This document shows, piece after piece, positions 50,922-60,031 of a stretch of DNA of 64,000 nt (positions are counted from its first letter, which is position 1; the number at the start of each line of letters is the position of its first letter). This stretch comes from Aeromicrobium fastidiosum. GTDB taxonomy: Bacteria > Actinomycetota > Actinomycetes > Propionibacteriales > Nocardioidaceae. The stretch spans positions 2,728,001 to 2,792,000 of the forward strand of contig NZ_JAGIOG010000001.1 of the NCBI RefSeq assembly GCF_017876595.1. Direction: 5' to 3'. A model generated the notes under the pieces. That model worked only from the letters and a program-made list of their open reading frames with translations, was not told the DNA's origin and searched no databases. Made by a program: the position numbers and the translations under genes.

Positions 50922-52211
50922 GTGAATCGCACACAGCGCATCGCCGCCGCTGCAGCCTCAGCCCTCGTGGTGGGAGTGCTGGCAGCCGGCTGCGGAGGAT
51001 CGGGTGACGAGAGCTCGGACGGCACGATCACCCTGCGGGTCAACCTGTTCGGCCAGTTCGGCTACAAGGATCTCTACCGGCAGTTCGAGAAGGAGCACCC
51101 CGGTGTGAAGATCGTCGAGACCGCTGAAGGTGATCTCGGCAAGTACAACACCAAGCTCTCCCAGCAGATCGCGGCGAACGCATCAGCCGGTGACGTCGTG
51201 GCGATCGAGGAGGGCCAGACGGTCAACTTCCTCCAGACACCCGACAAGTTCGTCAACCTGCAGGAGCACGGTTACGACGCGATCAAGGGTGACTACCTGC
51301 CGTACGTGGCCAATGCCACGACGACCTCGGACGGCTCGGCGACGATCGGTCTCGGAACCGACGTCGGCGGCCTGGCGATGTGCTATCGCCGCGATCTGTT
51401 CGAGCAGGCCGGCCTGCCCACGGATCGCGAGGAGGTGGCCAAGCTGTGGCCCACGTGGGAGGACTTCATCACGACGGGCGAGAAGTTCCAGCAGGGCATC
51501 GGCGACGACAAGATCCACTTCGTGGACGCCGCCACCAACACGTACAACTCGATCCTCATGCAGGGCAGCGACGAGACGTACTTCGACCGCGACAACAAGC
51601 TCGTGGTCGAGTCCAATCCCGCGGTCAAGAACGCGTGGGACATCGCCAACGAGATGATCGATGCCGGTCTCACGGCCAAGATCGTGGCGTTCTCCAAGGA
51701 GTGGGACGCGGGGTTCAAGAACGGCTCGTTCGCGACCGTCGCCTGCCCCGCCTGGATGACGGGCAACATCAAGGGCCAGGCCGGTGATGCCCTCGCCGGC
51801 GTCTGGGACATCACGACGGTTCCCGGAGGCAGCGGCAACTGGGGTGGCTCGTGGCTCGCGGTACCCAAGTCGAGCAAGCACCAGAAGGAGGCCGTCGAGC
51901 TGATCAAGTTCCTCTCCAGCGCCGAAGGTCAGATGGGTGCCTTCGAGGCGGAGGGGCGACTGCCGTCCCTCCCGGCCCTGTACGACACTCCGGAGCTCAA
52001 GGACGCGACGAATCCCTACTTCAACGACGCGCCCGTCGGTCAGCTCTTCGTGGCCGGCGCGAAGAACCTGAAGCCGGTCTACCTCGGTGCCAAGAACGTC
52101 CCCGTCCGTGACGCCTTCGAGAACGTGCTCCGCAGCGTCGAGAACGGTCAACGATCGGCCAAGGAGGGCTGGCCGGAGGCCGTGAAGGCCGCGGAGAAGG
52201 CCGCCAAGTAG
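50922..52211 (+). CDS. Sugar ABC transporter substrate-binding lipoprotein
   Basis: A 429-residue solute-binding protein of the CUT1 type. The signal peptide ends in the lipobox LAAGC (Cys24). The mature protein has LRVNLFGQFGYKDLYRQFEK, IGLGTDVGGLAMCYRRDLFEQAGL and ATVACPAWMTGNIKGQ, like cellobiose/beta-glucoside binding proteins such as CebE. The GTG at 50922 follows GGAGGAAGG by 6 bases. The neighbouring GH1 beta-glucosidase and CebR-like operators indicate cellobiose or another beta-glucoside as ligand; this is not proven by the sequence. Confidence 0.9.
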   Translation: MNRTQRIAAAAASALVVGVLAAGCGGSGDESSDGTITLRVNLFGQFGYKDLYRQFEKEHPGVKIVETAEGDLGKYNTKLSQQIAANASAGDVVAIEEGQTVNFLQTPDKFVNLQEHGYDAIKGDYLPYVANATTTSDGSATIGLGTDVGGLAMCYRRDLFEQAGLPTDREEVAKLWPTWEDFITTGEKFQQGIGDDKIHFVDAATNTYNSILMQGSDETYFDRDNKLVVESNPAVKNAWDIANEMIDAGLTAKIVAFSKEWDAGFKNGSFATVACPAWMTGNIKGQAGDALAGVWDITTVPGGSGNWGGSWLAVPKSSKHQKEAVELIKFLSSAEGQMGAFEAEGRLPSLPALYDTPELKDATNPYFNDAPVGQLFVAGAKNLKPVYLGAKNVPVRDAFENVLRSVENGQRSAKEGWPEAVKAAEKAAK

Positions 52212-52232
52212 CGCATCCGCGCACATCGAGCC

Positions 52233-52272
52233 CCGGTGCCCGCATCCGTCATCCGGTGGGTGCGGGCACCGG
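52233..52272. terminator. Intercistronic hairpin after the binding-protein gene
   Basis: CCGGTGCCCGCA (52233-52244) pairs with TGCGGGCACCGG (52261-52272) around 16 nt, with a further CGAG/CTCG pairing outside. No U-tract. Such hairpins after binding-protein genes often stabilise the upstream message or cause partial termination, raising binding protein over permease. A GACCAGACGA tandem repeat follows at 52281-52300. Confidence 0.65.
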
Positions 52273-52317
52273 CTCGGCCGGACCAGACGAGACCAGACGA
52301 GCGCAGGAAGGGAACAC

Positions 52318-53229
52318 GTGAAGATCCGCGATCGGCTCACCAAGACCGAGGCCCGCGTCGCCCCGTACGCCTTCATCTCCCCGTTCTTCATCGTGTTCGC
52401 GATCTTCGGGCTGTTCCCGTTGATCTACACGCTGTGGGTGTCGCTCCATGACTGGAGCCTGCTGGCGGGCAACCAGGGCTTCGTGGGGCTCGACAACTAT
52501 CGCGAGCTGGCACAGGACGCCGATTTCTGGCGGGCGCTGACCAACACGCTCGGCATCTTCGTGCTCGCGACCGTGCCGCAGCTGGTCCTCGCGACCGTGC
52601 TCGCACAGGTGCTCAACAGCAAGTTGCGTGCCAAGACGTTCTGGCGGATGGGGGTGCTGCTGCCCAACGTGACGTCCGTGGCCGCGGTCGGCATCATCTT
52701 CGGGCTGATCTTCGCCCGTGACTACGGCGTCGTGAACTGGGGCCTGGGGCTGGTCGGCGTCGGCCCCGTCGACTGGCAGGGCCACCGGTGGTCGTCCTGG
52801 CTGGCGATCTCGGTCATGGTCGACTGGCGGTGGACGGGTTACAACGCGCTGATCCTGCTCGCGTCCCTCCAGGCCGTGCCGAAAGAGCTCTACGAGGCTG
52901 CGCGCATCGACGGAGCATCGGCGTGGCGCCAGTTCTGGTCGGTCACGGTGCCGATGCTGAGGCCCACGATCATCTTCGTGTCGATCGTCGCGACGATCGG
53001 CGGCATCCAGCTGTTCACCGAGCCACTGCTGTTCGGCGCCGGTGTCAACGCCATCTCCGGGGGCTCGACGGGGCAGTTCCAGACCGTTGCGATGTATCTC
53101 GTGCAGCAGGCCTTCACCGGTCAGCGCTTCGGCTACGCCTCGACGGTCGCCTGGGTGCTCTTCCTGCTCGTCGCGGTCTTCGCGGTCATCAACGTGGCGC
53201 TGCTGCGCCGGATCAGGTCGGTGGACTGA
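52318..53229 (+). CDS. Sugar ABC transporter permease (MalF/CebF type)
   Basis: A 303-residue permease with six predicted spans. The start has the RVAPYAFISPFFIVFAIFGL first helix, and the cytoplasmic EAA loop reads YEAARIDGASAWRQFWSVTV, which contacts the ATPase. The GTG start has AGGAAGGGA upstream. It follows the binding protein after a hairpin and precedes the second permease by one base, giving a heterodimeric channel. Confidence 0.93.
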   Translation: MKIRDRLTKTEARVAPYAFISPFFIVFAIFGLFPLIYTLWVSLHDWSLLAGNQGFVGLDNYRELAQDADFWRALTNTLGIFVLATVPQLVLATVLAQVLNSKLRAKTFWRMGVLLPNVTSVAAVGIIFGLIFARDYGVVNWGLGLVGVGPVDWQGHRWSSWLAISVMVDWRWTGYNALILLASLQAVPKELYEAARIDGASAWRQFWSVTVPMLRPTIIFVSIVATIGGIQLFTEPLLFGAGVNAISGGSTGQFQTVAMYLVQQAFTGQRFGYASTVAWVLFLLVAVFAVINVALLRRIRSVD

Positions 53230-53230
53230 C

Positions 53231-54052
53231 ATGAGGACCAAGAACCCGCTGATGTACGTCGGCCTGTCGGCCGTGGTGCTGCTGTCCGTCGGCCCCCTCT
53301 ACTTCATGCTCGTCATGGCGTCGCGGGTCAACGACGAGATCGTGGCCCTGCCGCCGCCGTTCTCGCTGGGCGGCGAGCTGTTCCCCAACCTCGACCGCGT
53401 GTTCGGCAACGCCGACGTGCTGTTCGGCCAGGCGCTGCTCAACAGCCTGCTGGTCGCCTCGGTCGCGACGGTCTGCGTCGTCGTGACGTCGTCCTTGGCC
53501 GGATTCGCCTTCGCCAAGCTGAAGTTCAGGGGCCGCAATGCGCTGCTGCTGTTCGTCATCGGCACGATGATGGTGCCGGTTCAGCTGGGACTCATCCCGC
53601 TCTACATGCTGATGACCAAGCTGGGGCTGAGCGGCGGGCTGCCGTCCGTGACGTTGCCGTTCGTGGTCGCGGGATTCGGCGTGTTCATGATGCGGCAGTT
53701 CGCCGAGCAGGCGATACCCGACGAGATGATCGAGGCCGCGCGTGTCGACGGGGCCTCGACGTTCCGCATCTTCTTCAGCATCGTGTTCCCGGCTCTGCGT
53801 CCGGCCGCAGCCGTGCTGGGCCTGCTGACGTTCATGGAGCGGTGGAACGACTTCCTGTGGCCGTACCTCACGCTCGACGCCGAGCACCCCACGGTGCAGG
53901 TCGCGCTCTCGCGGCTGTCGAGCGGCTACTACTCCGACCAGTCACTCATCATGGCCGGCACGTTCATCGGCACCCTGCCGCTCGTGGTGGTCTTCATCGT
54001 TTTCGGCCGCCAGATCATCGGCGGCATCATGGAAGGTGGGCTCAAGGCATGA
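53231..54052 (+). CDS. Sugar ABC transporter permease (MalG/CebG type)
   Basis: A 273-residue permease with six predicted spans. It opens with an N-terminal span ([19 protein letters not shown]). The EAA loop [20 protein letters not shown] follows, and a C-terminal span region is seen at [17 protein letters not shown]. It pairs with the preceding MalF-type subunit. The ATG comes one base after that gene's stop and its own stop overlaps the beta-glucosidase ATG (54049-54052), so transport and hydrolysis are coupled. Confidence 0.93.
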   Translation: MRTKNPLMYVGLSAVVLLSVGPLYFMLVMASRVNDEIVALPPPFSLGGELFPNLDRVFGNADVLFGQALLNSLLVASVATVCVVVTSSLAGFAFAKLKFRGRNALLLFVIGTMMVPVQLGLIPLYMLMTKLGLSGGLPSVTLPFVVAGFGVFMMRQFAEQAIPDEMIEAARVDGASTFRIFFSIVFPALRPAAAVLGLLTFMERWNDFLWPYLTLDAEHPTVQVALSRLSSGYYSDQSLIMAGTFIGTLPLVVVFIVFGRQIIGGIMEGGLKA

Positions 54053-55410
54053 CCCTCGACATCTCAGGACTCCCGGCCGGCTTCAGCTGGGGCGCTGCGA
54101 CCTCGTCGTACCAGATCGAGGGTGCGGTGGACGAGGACGGCCGCACGCCGTCGATCTGGGACACCTTCGCCGCCACGCCCGGTCGGGTCGCGAACGGCGA
54201 CGACGGATCGGTGACGATCGACCACTACCACCGCTGGCGCGAGGACATCGACCTGATGGCCGAGCTGGGGCTCGACGCCTATCGGTTCTCCGTCGCCTGG
54301 CCGAGGATCCAGCCGGACGGCGAGGGCGCTGGCAACGCGCCGGGCATCGCCTTCTACGACCGGCTGGTCGACGGGCTGCTGGAGCGGGGCATCACGCCGT
54401 GGGCGACGCTCTACCACTGGGATCTGCCCGAGGCGCTCGAGCAGGCCGGCGGTTGGCCCGTGCGCGACACGGCGAGTCGATTCGCCGAGTACGTCGCGAT
54501 CACGGCCGAGGCGCTCGGCGACCGGGTCAAGCACTGGATCACGCTCAACGAGCCGTGGTGCGCGGCCTTCCTCGGCTACGCCAGCGGCGTCCATGCGCCC
54601 GGGCGGACGAACGGTGCCGACGCGGTCGCTGCCTCGCACCACCTGATGCTCGGTCACGGCCTCGCGGTGCAGCGTCTGCGTGACGTCGTGCCGGACGCCC
54701 AGGTGGGTGTGACGGTCAATCTCTACCCGGTCACGCCGGTCGACGACTCGGGTCGGCACGACGACGCGGTGCGACGGATCGACGGGCTGATGAACCGCTG
54801 GTTCCTCGATCCGCTGCTGAAGGGCAGCTACCCGAAGGACGTGCTGAATGACCTGGCACCGGTCACCGACGCGTCGTTCGTCCTCGACGGCGACACCGGC
54901 ACGATCGCGCAGCCGCTCGACTTCCTCGGCGTCAATTACTACACGCGGCACGTGGTCGGCGCCGGGAACTGGCCGGGCAGCGCGGACGTCCGGTTCCAGC
55001 TCGAGAACGGGCTGCCGCGCACGGCGACGGGATGGGACGTCGACCCGCAGGGTCTGGTCGACATCCTCACCCAGGTGCAGCGCGACTACCCGCCGATCCC
55101 GATCTACCTCACCGAGAACGGGGCGGCGTTCGACGACGAGGTCGTCGACGGCGTGGTCCACGACGCGGAGCGCGTCGACTACATCGAGACGCACCTGGCC
55201 TCGCTGGCCGAGATGTGCCGCCGTGGCATGGACGTCCGCGGGTACTTCGCGTGGTCGCTGATGGACAACTTCGAGTGGGCCGAGGGCTACGACAAGCGCT
55301 TCGGCATCGTCCACGTCGACTACGAGACGCAGGTGCGGACGTTCAAGGACAGCGCTCATCGGTACGCCGACCTCATCCGGGAGCACCGAGCCGGGATACT
55401 GGGCTCGTGA
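54049..55410 (+). CDS. GH1 beta-glucosidase
   Basis: A 453-residue cytoplasmic glycoside hydrolase of family 1. It has the family start [20 protein letters not shown]. The acid/base is Glu168 in TLNEPW and the nucleophile Glu356 in [11 protein letters not shown]. The sugar-binding [18 protein letters not shown] lies near the C-terminus. There is no signal peptide, so it acts on imported disaccharide such as cellobiose or aryl-glucosides, releasing glucose. It overlaps the permease stop by 4 bases. Confidence 0.95.
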   Translation: MTLDISGLPAGFSWGAATSSYQIEGAVDEDGRTPSIWDTFAATPGRVANGDDGSVTIDHYHRWREDIDLMAELGLDAYRFSVAWPRIQPDGEGAGNAPGIAFYDRLVDGLLERGITPWATLYHWDLPEALEQAGGWPVRDTASRFAEYVAITAEALGDRVKHWITLNEPWCAAFLGYASGVHAPGRTNGADAVAASHHLMLGHGLAVQRLRDVVPDAQVGVTVNLYPVTPVDDSGRHDDAVRRIDGLMNRWFLDPLLKGSYPKDVLNDLAPVTDASFVLDGDTGTIAQPLDFLGVNYYTRHVVGAGNWPGSADVRFQLENGLPRTATGWDVDPQGLVDILTQVQRDYPPIPIYLTENGAAFDDEVVDGVVHDAERVDYIETHLASLAEMCRRGMDVRGYFAWSLMDNFEWAEGYDKRFGIVHVDYETQVRTFKDSAHRYADLIREHRAGILGS

Positions 55411-55432
55411 GCACGAACACGCGGGCGCGCGG

Positions 55433-56473
55433 ATGAGCTTGGACGAGACGCGCACCCAGCAGCCGACGCTTGAGCAGGTCGCGGCCCGCGCCGGGGTCGG
55501 GCGGGGCACGGCGTCGCGGGTCATCAACGGCTCGCCGCAGGTCAGCGAGCGCACGCGCGAGGTCGTGATGCAGGCGGTCCGCGAGCTCGGCTACGTGCCG
55601 AACCAGGCAGCCCGCACGCTCGTGACCCGGCGCACCGGCACCGTGGCGCTCGTGATCGCCGAGTCCGAGGAGCGCATCTTCGGCGAGCCGTTCTTCGCCG
55701 GCGTCGTCCGTGGCATCTCGTCGGCGCTCAACGAGGCATCACGCCAGCTCGTGCTGTCGCTCGTGCACAGCACCGACCAGGCCGAGCGGCTCGGGGGATA
55801 CCTCACCCGCCAGCACGTCGACGGGGTCTTGCTGCTGTCGTTGCACGACGACGAGCCGTTCCCGGTCGACCTCGATGCCAGGGGCCTGCCGGTCGTCGTC
55901 GGCGGTCGGTCGGCCCACTGGGCGGGGTCTTACGTAGACGTCGACAACGTCGACGGGGCCCGGCAGGCCGTCGCCCACCTCGTCGACACGGGTCGGCGCA
56001 CGATCGCGACGATCTCGGGACCCCAGGCGATGGCATCGGGGCGGGACCGTCGCGACGGCTACGTCGCCGCGATCGAGGCGGCGGGGATGGAGCTCGACGG
56101 CGACCTGGTCGTGGAGGGCGACTTCAGCGAGCACAGTGGCTGGAGCTGCATGGAGGAGCTTCTGGCGCGTCGTCCCGACATCGACGGTGTCTTCGCCGCC
56201 AGCGATCTGATGGCCATGGGCGCGATGCGCTCGCTGCGCGCCCAAGGCCGACGCATCCCCGACGACGTCGGTGTCGTCGGCTTCGACGGCACGACCGCGT
56301 CCGAGACGACGGACCCGCCGCTGTCGACGGTGCGTCAGCCACTGGTCGAGCTCGGACGGAGCATGGCCGAGATGCTGCTGCGCCACGTCGACGCCGATGA
56401 GCACCGACCCGAGCAGATGGTGCTGCCGGTCGAGCTGATGCTGCGACGCAGCAGCGTCCGCGACGACGGCTGA
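55433..56473 (+). CDS. LacI-family repressor of the beta-glucoside operon
   Basis: A 346-residue repressor. The N-terminal HTH reads TLEQVAARAGVGRGTASRVINGSPQVS with hinge helix YVPNQAARTLVTRRTG (motifs near residues 12-38 and 54-69). A periplasmic-binding-type sensor domain with GVFAASDLMAMGAMRSL and the C-terminal TVRQPLVELGRSMAEM follows. It is the last gene of the operon and probably binds the two TGGGAGCGCTCCCA-like operators at 50826 and 50882, as CebR/BglR do. Inducer specificity is unknown. Confidence 0.9.
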   Translation: MSLDETRTQQPTLEQVAARAGVGRGTASRVINGSPQVSERTREVVMQAVRELGYVPNQAARTLVTRRTGTVALVIAESEERIFGEPFFAGVVRGISSALNEASRQLVLSLVHSTDQAERLGGYLTRQHVDGVLLLSLHDDEPFPVDLDARGLPVVVGGRSAHWAGSYVDVDNVDGARQAVAHLVDTGRRTIATISGPQAMASGRDRRDGYVAAIEAAGMELDGDLVVEGDFSEHSGWSCMEELLARRPDIDGVFAASDLMAMGAMRSLRAQGRRIPDDVGVVGFDGTTASETTDPPLSTVRQPLVELGRSMAEMLLRHVDADEHRPEQMVLPVELMLRRSSVRDDG

Positions 56474-56520
56474 GGGCGCACGTCCGCCACGATCTAAGGG
56501 TCCGGCGTGTCGGCGCGCCA

Positions 56521-56544
56521 TCGAACACCTGTTCGGGCTAGAGT
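56521..56544 (+). promoter_or_regulatory. LexA (SOS) box and -10 of recA
   Basis: TCGAACACCTGTTCGG (56521-56536) matches the Gram-positive/actinobacterial LexA consensus CGAACNNNNGTTCG. A TAGAGT hexamer (56539-56544) follows directly, so LexA would occlude the promoter. The leader to the recA ATG is about 115 nt. Confidence 0.85.
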
Positions 56545-56666
56545 CGTGCACAGGTTGGATGCCAGAGGGGCGGTATCCACAGACGGGTCGATGAGGCCCA
56601 CTTATGTCTGAGGGTCCTTCTAGCGTCGTCGATGACCGGCCACCCACGAGCAGAGACGGACACACC

Positions 56667-57746
56667 ATGGCACAGCCCAACAGCTCCATCGCGACGAGCA
56701 AGGACAAGGACAAGTCCCTCGAGAACGCGATGGCCCAGATCGACCGCGCCCATGGCAAGGGAGCCGTCATGCGACTGGGCGACCAGGCCCGCGCGCCGAT
56801 CGAGGTCATCCCCACCGGCGCGACGACGCTCGACATCGCGCTCGGCATCGGCGGTCTCCCGCGCGGCCGTGTCGTCGAGATCTACGGTCCGGAGTCGTCG
56901 GGTAAGACGACGGTCGCCCTGCACGCCGTGGCCAACGCCCAGCGCGCCGGTGGCGTCGCGGCGTTCATCGACGCCGAGCACGCGCTCGACCCCGACTACG
57001 CCCGCAAGCTCGGCGTCGACACCGACGCCCTGCTGATCTCCCAGCCCGACAGCGGTGAGCAGGCGCTCGAGATCGCCGACATGCTGATCCGCTCGGGTGC
57101 GCTCGACATCATCGTCATCGACTCCGTGGCGGCCCTCGTGCCCCGCGCCGAGATCGACGGCGAGATGGGCGACAGCCACGTGGGTCTGCAGGCCCGGCTC
57201 ATGAGCCAGGCGCTGCGCAAGATGACCGGTGCCATCAACGGCTCGGGCACCACGGCGATCTTCATCAACCAGCTGCGCGAGAAGATCGGCGTCATGTTCG
57301 GATCGCCCGAGACGACGACGGGCGGCAAGGCGCTGAAGTTCTACGCCTCGGTCCGTCTCGACGTCCGCCGCATCGAGACGCTCAAGGACGGCACCGACAT
57401 GGTCGGCAACCGCACCCGCGTCAAGGTCGTCAAGAACAAGCTGGCCCCGCCGTTCAAGCAGGCCGAGTTCGACATCATGTACGGCCAGGGCATCAGCCGC
57501 GAGGGCAGCCTGATCGACGTGGGTGTCGACATCGGCCTGGTCCGCAAGGCCGGTGCCTGGTACACCTACGACGGCGATCAGCTCGGCCAGGGCAAGGAGA
57601 AGTCCCGCCAGTTCCTCAAGGACAACCCCGATCTGGCCGAAGAGCTCGAGAAGCGCATCATGGAGGCCAAGGGCATCGGCCCGCAGGCCGACAAGCCTGC
57701 GCTCGAGGTCGTCGACGGCCCCGATCTGCCGGCCACCGAGTTCTGA
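56667..57746 (+). CDS. recA: Recombinase RecA
   Basis: RecA forms filaments on single-stranded DNA for homologous recombination and triggers LexA self-cleavage. The 359-residue product has Walker [10 protein letters not shown] (74-82), [10 protein letters not shown], the [20 protein letters not shown] loop L1 region, [20 protein letters not shown] (loop L2) and a C-terminal acidic tail. There is no intein. The ATG at 56667 ([10 protein letters not shown]) is preferred to an upstream in-frame ATG at 56604 that lacks homology. A LexA box precedes the gene and recX follows 12 bp later. Confidence 0.97.
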   Translation: MAQPNSSIATSKDKDKSLENAMAQIDRAHGKGAVMRLGDQARAPIEVIPTGATTLDIALGIGGLPRGRVVEIYGPESSGKTTVALHAVANAQRAGGVAAFIDAEHALDPDYARKLGVDTDALLISQPDSGEQALEIADMLIRSGALDIIVIDSVAALVPRAEIDGEMGDSHVGLQARLMSQALRKMTGAINGSGTTAIFINQLREKIGVMFGSPETTTGGKALKFYASVRLDVRRIETLKDGTDMVGNRTRVKVVKNKLAPPFKQAEFDIMYGQGISREGSLIDVGVDIGLVRKAGAWYTYDGDQLGQGKEKSRQFLKDNPDLAEELEKRIMEAKGIGPQADKPALEVVDGPDLPATEF

Positions 57747-57758
57747 CGGTCCTGACCC

Positions 57759-58277
57759 ATGGCGCGGACGCCTGTCGAGGAGATGACCTCCGAGGAGCTG
57801 GCCGGCTTCGCCAAGGAGATCGTCATCCGCAAGCTCAGCGAGCGTGCGCACAGCCGCAGCGACCTCGCTCAGGCACTTGCCAAGAAGCAGGTGCCTGAGG
57901 GGGTCGTCGAGGCGACCCTGGCCAAGTTCGAGGCGGCCGGGCTGATCGACGACGAGGACTTCGCCCGCTCGTGGGTGCAGGCCCGCCAGCGCGGCAAGGG
58001 GCTCAGCTCGCGGGCCCTGGCCAATGAGCTGCGCACCAAGGGCGTCGACGACGAGATCTCCAAGGAGGTCATCGGCGAGCTCGATCCGGAGGCCGAGGTC
58101 GAGGCCGCCCACCGGCTGGTGCGCACCAAGCTGCGGTCGATGTCGCGCTTCGACGACACCACCAAGACCCGCCGGCTCGTCGGCATGCTGGCCCGCAAGG
58201 GCTACCCGTCCCAGCTGGCCTTCCAGGTCGTCCGTGAAGAGCTGGGTGCCGAGGTCGAGCCGCTCGAGAGCATGTGA
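57759..58277 (+). CDS. recX: RecA regulator RecX
   Basis: RecX is a small helical modulator that inhibits or remodels RecA filaments. The 172-residue product shows the three-helix repeats typical of the family: HSRSDLAQALAKKQVPEGVV, GLIDDEDFARSWVQARQRGK and GLSSRALANELRTKGVDD, ending with LARKGYPSQLAFQVVREEL. It lies 12 bp after recA and is expected to be co-transcribed under LexA control. Confidence 0.94.
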   Translation: MARTPVEEMTSEELAGFAKEIVIRKLSERAHSRSDLAQALAKKQVPEGVVEATLAKFEAAGLIDDEDFARSWVQARQRGKGLSSRALANELRTKGVDDEISKEVIGELDPEAEVEAAHRLVRTKLRSMSRFDDTTKTRRLVGMLARKGYPSQLAFQVVREELGAEVEPLESM

Positions 58278-58309
58278 GGCGAGCGGTCGTCACGGGTCAC
58301 AGGGAGGGG

Positions 58310-58855
58310 TCAGAGCGAGTCGCGGGTCTGCTCGATGGCCCTGGCCTCGGCGTCGAAGAAGGTCAGGCCCCAGTCGGCGACCCGTGCCGCATAGGCCACC
58401 GACTCGCGGTCGCCGAGCATCTCGCGCACTGCTTCGAGCTCGCGCCGACGCTCGTCCAGCGCCTTCTCGTAGCGGTCGAGCATCGTGGTGACCTCGTCGG
58501 TGCCCATCATGGCTCCGAGCATGAGCCGCAGTGCAACGGGATGCTTGAGCACCGGGAAGTCGTCCGACGGCTCGCGCAGCCAGGCGTGCAGCGCCGCGCG
58601 CCCGGCCGGCGTGATCCTGAAGTGCTTGGTGGTGCGGCGGCCCGAGGAGTCCTCGTCGACGCTGACGTAGGAGTGGGAGGTCAGCTTCTCGAGCTCGGTG
58701 TAGATCTGGCTCATGGCCGGCGAGACCCAGTAGAAGCGCAACGTGAAGTCAGCGCGCTGCTTGAGCTCGTAGCCGGTCAGTCCGTCCTCGGACCCGCTGT
58801 CGATGACCAACAGGCTCAGCAGGGCGTACGACGTCGTTGACAGTGATGGAGTCAC
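58310..58855 (-). CDS. PadR-family transcription regulator
   Basis: A 181-residue regulator with an N-terminal PadR winged helix (YALLSLLVIDSGSEDGLTGYELKQ; FYWVSPAMSQIYTELEKLTS; then the wing SSGRRTTKHFRITPAGRAAL). A C-terminal dimerisation helix pair (MLDRYEKALDERRRELEAV) follows, as in the Vir-like subgroup. The start is a GTG 7 nt after a TACGCT hexamer, so the mRNA is probably leaderless. It is divergent from the BNR-repeat gene, with an inverted repeat in the 43-bp gap. The ligand is unknown. Confidence 0.88.
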   Translation of the reverse strand: MTPSLSTTSYALLSLLVIDSGSEDGLTGYELKQRADFTLRFYWVSPAMSQIYTELEKLTSHSYVSVDEDSSGRRTTKHFRITPAGRAALHAWLREPSDDFPVLKHPVALRLMLGAMMGTDEVTTMLDRYEKALDERRRELEAVREMLGDRESVAYAARVADWGLTFFDAEARAIEQTRDSL

Positions 58856-58861
58856 GGGCCT

Positions 58862-58867
58862 AGCGTA
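58862..58867 (-). promoter_or_regulatory. Leaderless-type -10 (TACGCT) of the PadR gene
   Basis: On the minus strand TACGCT ends 7 nt before the GTG at 58855, and it abuts the inverted repeat that is the likely PadR operator. Confidence 0.5.
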
Positions 58868-58886
58868 CTGTTCCTACCAGGAATAG
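58868..58886. promoter_or_regulatory. Inverted repeat, putative PadR operator
   Basis: CTGTTCCT and AGGAATAG flank ACC (58876-58878) with seven of eight positions complementary. The site fills the 43-bp gap between the divergent PadR and BNR genes, so one bound dimer could control both. Confidence 0.5.
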
Positions 58887-58898
58887 CGAGGCTGCGTC

Positions 58899-59981
58899 AT
58901 GACTGACACGATCCTGCTGGCCGGCACCCGCAAGGGCCTGTTCATCGGTCGCTCCGACGAGCACCGCTCCGCGTGGACCTGGGACGCTCCGACGTTCCCG
59001 ATGGAGGGGGTCTACTCCGTCGCGATCGACGACCGCGGTGACACGCCGCGACTGCTCGCTGGCGCCACGAGCATGCACTACGGGCCACAGGTGTTCAGAT
59101 CTGACGACCTGGGCCGCACGTGGGACGAGTCGCACTCGGGCACCGTCCGGTTCCCGGAGGGCCTCGGGGCGTCGGTCGAGCGGGTGTGGCAGCTGCAGCC
59201 CTCCCCGGCGGACGGCCGTGTGGTGTGGGCCGGCACCCAGCCGTCGGCGCTCTTCCGGTCAGACGACGGCGGTGAAACGTTCGAGCTCGTCCGCAGCCTC
59301 TGGGACCACCCCCACCGTCCGCAGTGGGGCGAGGGCTTCGGTGGTCAGGCGATCCACACCGTCGTTCCGCACCCGACCGAACCCGACATCGTCACGGTCG
59401 CGATGTCGACCGGGGGCGTCTACCGGTCGTCCGACAGGGGCGAGACTTGGCAGCCGCACAACCGGGGCATCACGACGGAGTTCCTGCCGGGGGAGCCGCC
59501 GGAGTTCGGCCAGTGCGTGCACAAGGTCGCGGTCGACGCGGGCGACCCCGACCGGCTCTACGCGCAGAACCATGGGGGAGTGTTCCGCTCGGACGATGCC
59601 GGCCGCAGCTGGACGTCGATCGACGAGGGCCTGCCGTGCGACTTCGGCTTTCCGATCGTCGCGCACCCGCACCGAGCCGGCACCGTCTACGTCTACCCGC
59701 TGCTCGGCGGCGACCAGCGGTTCTCTCCGGGTGGACGCCCCGCGGTGTGGAGGTCGCAGGACGCCGGCCACACCTGGGAGGAGGTCGCGACCGGTCTGCC
59801 GCCCGAGGCGTGGACCTCGGTGCTGCGCGACGGCTTCAGCACCGACCGGGCCGACCCGGCCGGCCTCTACATCGGCACCCGCCACGGCGCGATCTGGGCC
59901 AGCAATGACGAGGGGTCGACGTGGACGGAGATCCGGTCGAACCTGCCCGACGTGCTGAGCATCCGCGCCGCGGTGCTGTGA
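58899..59981 (+). CDS. BNR/Asp-box beta-propeller protein (sialidase-like fold)
   Basis: A 360-residue cytoplasmic protein (no signal peptide) with six Asp-box motifs, S-x-D-x-G-x-[TS]-[WF]: SDDLGRTW, SDDGGETF, SSDRGETW, SDDAGRSW, SQDAGHTW and SNDEGSTW. These are spaced about 50 residues apart, giving a six-bladed propeller. Such proteins are often annotated as exo-alpha-sialidase or glycosyl hydrolase, but the Arg triad of true sialidases is not evident, so enzymatic activity is doubtful. Its expression is probably governed by the divergent PadR regulator. Confidence 0.8.
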   Translation: MTDTILLAGTRKGLFIGRSDEHRSAWTWDAPTFPMEGVYSVAIDDRGDTPRLLAGATSMHYGPQVFRSDDLGRTWDESHSGTVRFPEGLGASVERVWQLQPSPADGRVVWAGTQPSALFRSDDGGETFELVRSLWDHPHRPQWGEGFGGQAIHTVVPHPTEPDIVTVAMSTGGVYRSSDRGETWQPHNRGITTEFLPGEPPEFGQCVHKVAVDAGDPDRLYAQNHGGVFRSDDAGRSWTSIDEGLPCDFGFPIVAHPHRAGTVYVYPLLGGDQRFSPGGRPAVWRSQDAGHTWEEVATGLPPEAWTSVLRDGFSTDRADPAGLYIGTRHGAIWASNDEGSTWTEIRSNLPDVLSIRAAVL

Positions 59982-60007
59982 CGGCTCGACGCCGGCCGCG
60001 AGCGAGA

Positions 60008-60025
60008 GTTACTTGCCGGTAACCT
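60008..60025 (+). promoter_or_regulatory. Inverted repeat overlapping a leaderless -10
   Basis: GTTAC (60008-60012) and GTAAC (60019-60023) form a dyad with 6-bp spacer. TAACCT (60020-60025) is a -10 ending 7 nt before the ATG at 60032. A repressor bound to the dyad would block the promoter; GTTAC/GTAAC dyads are often TetR-type sites near lipid genes in actinobacteria. Confidence 0.45.
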
Positions 60026-60031
60026 ACTGCC

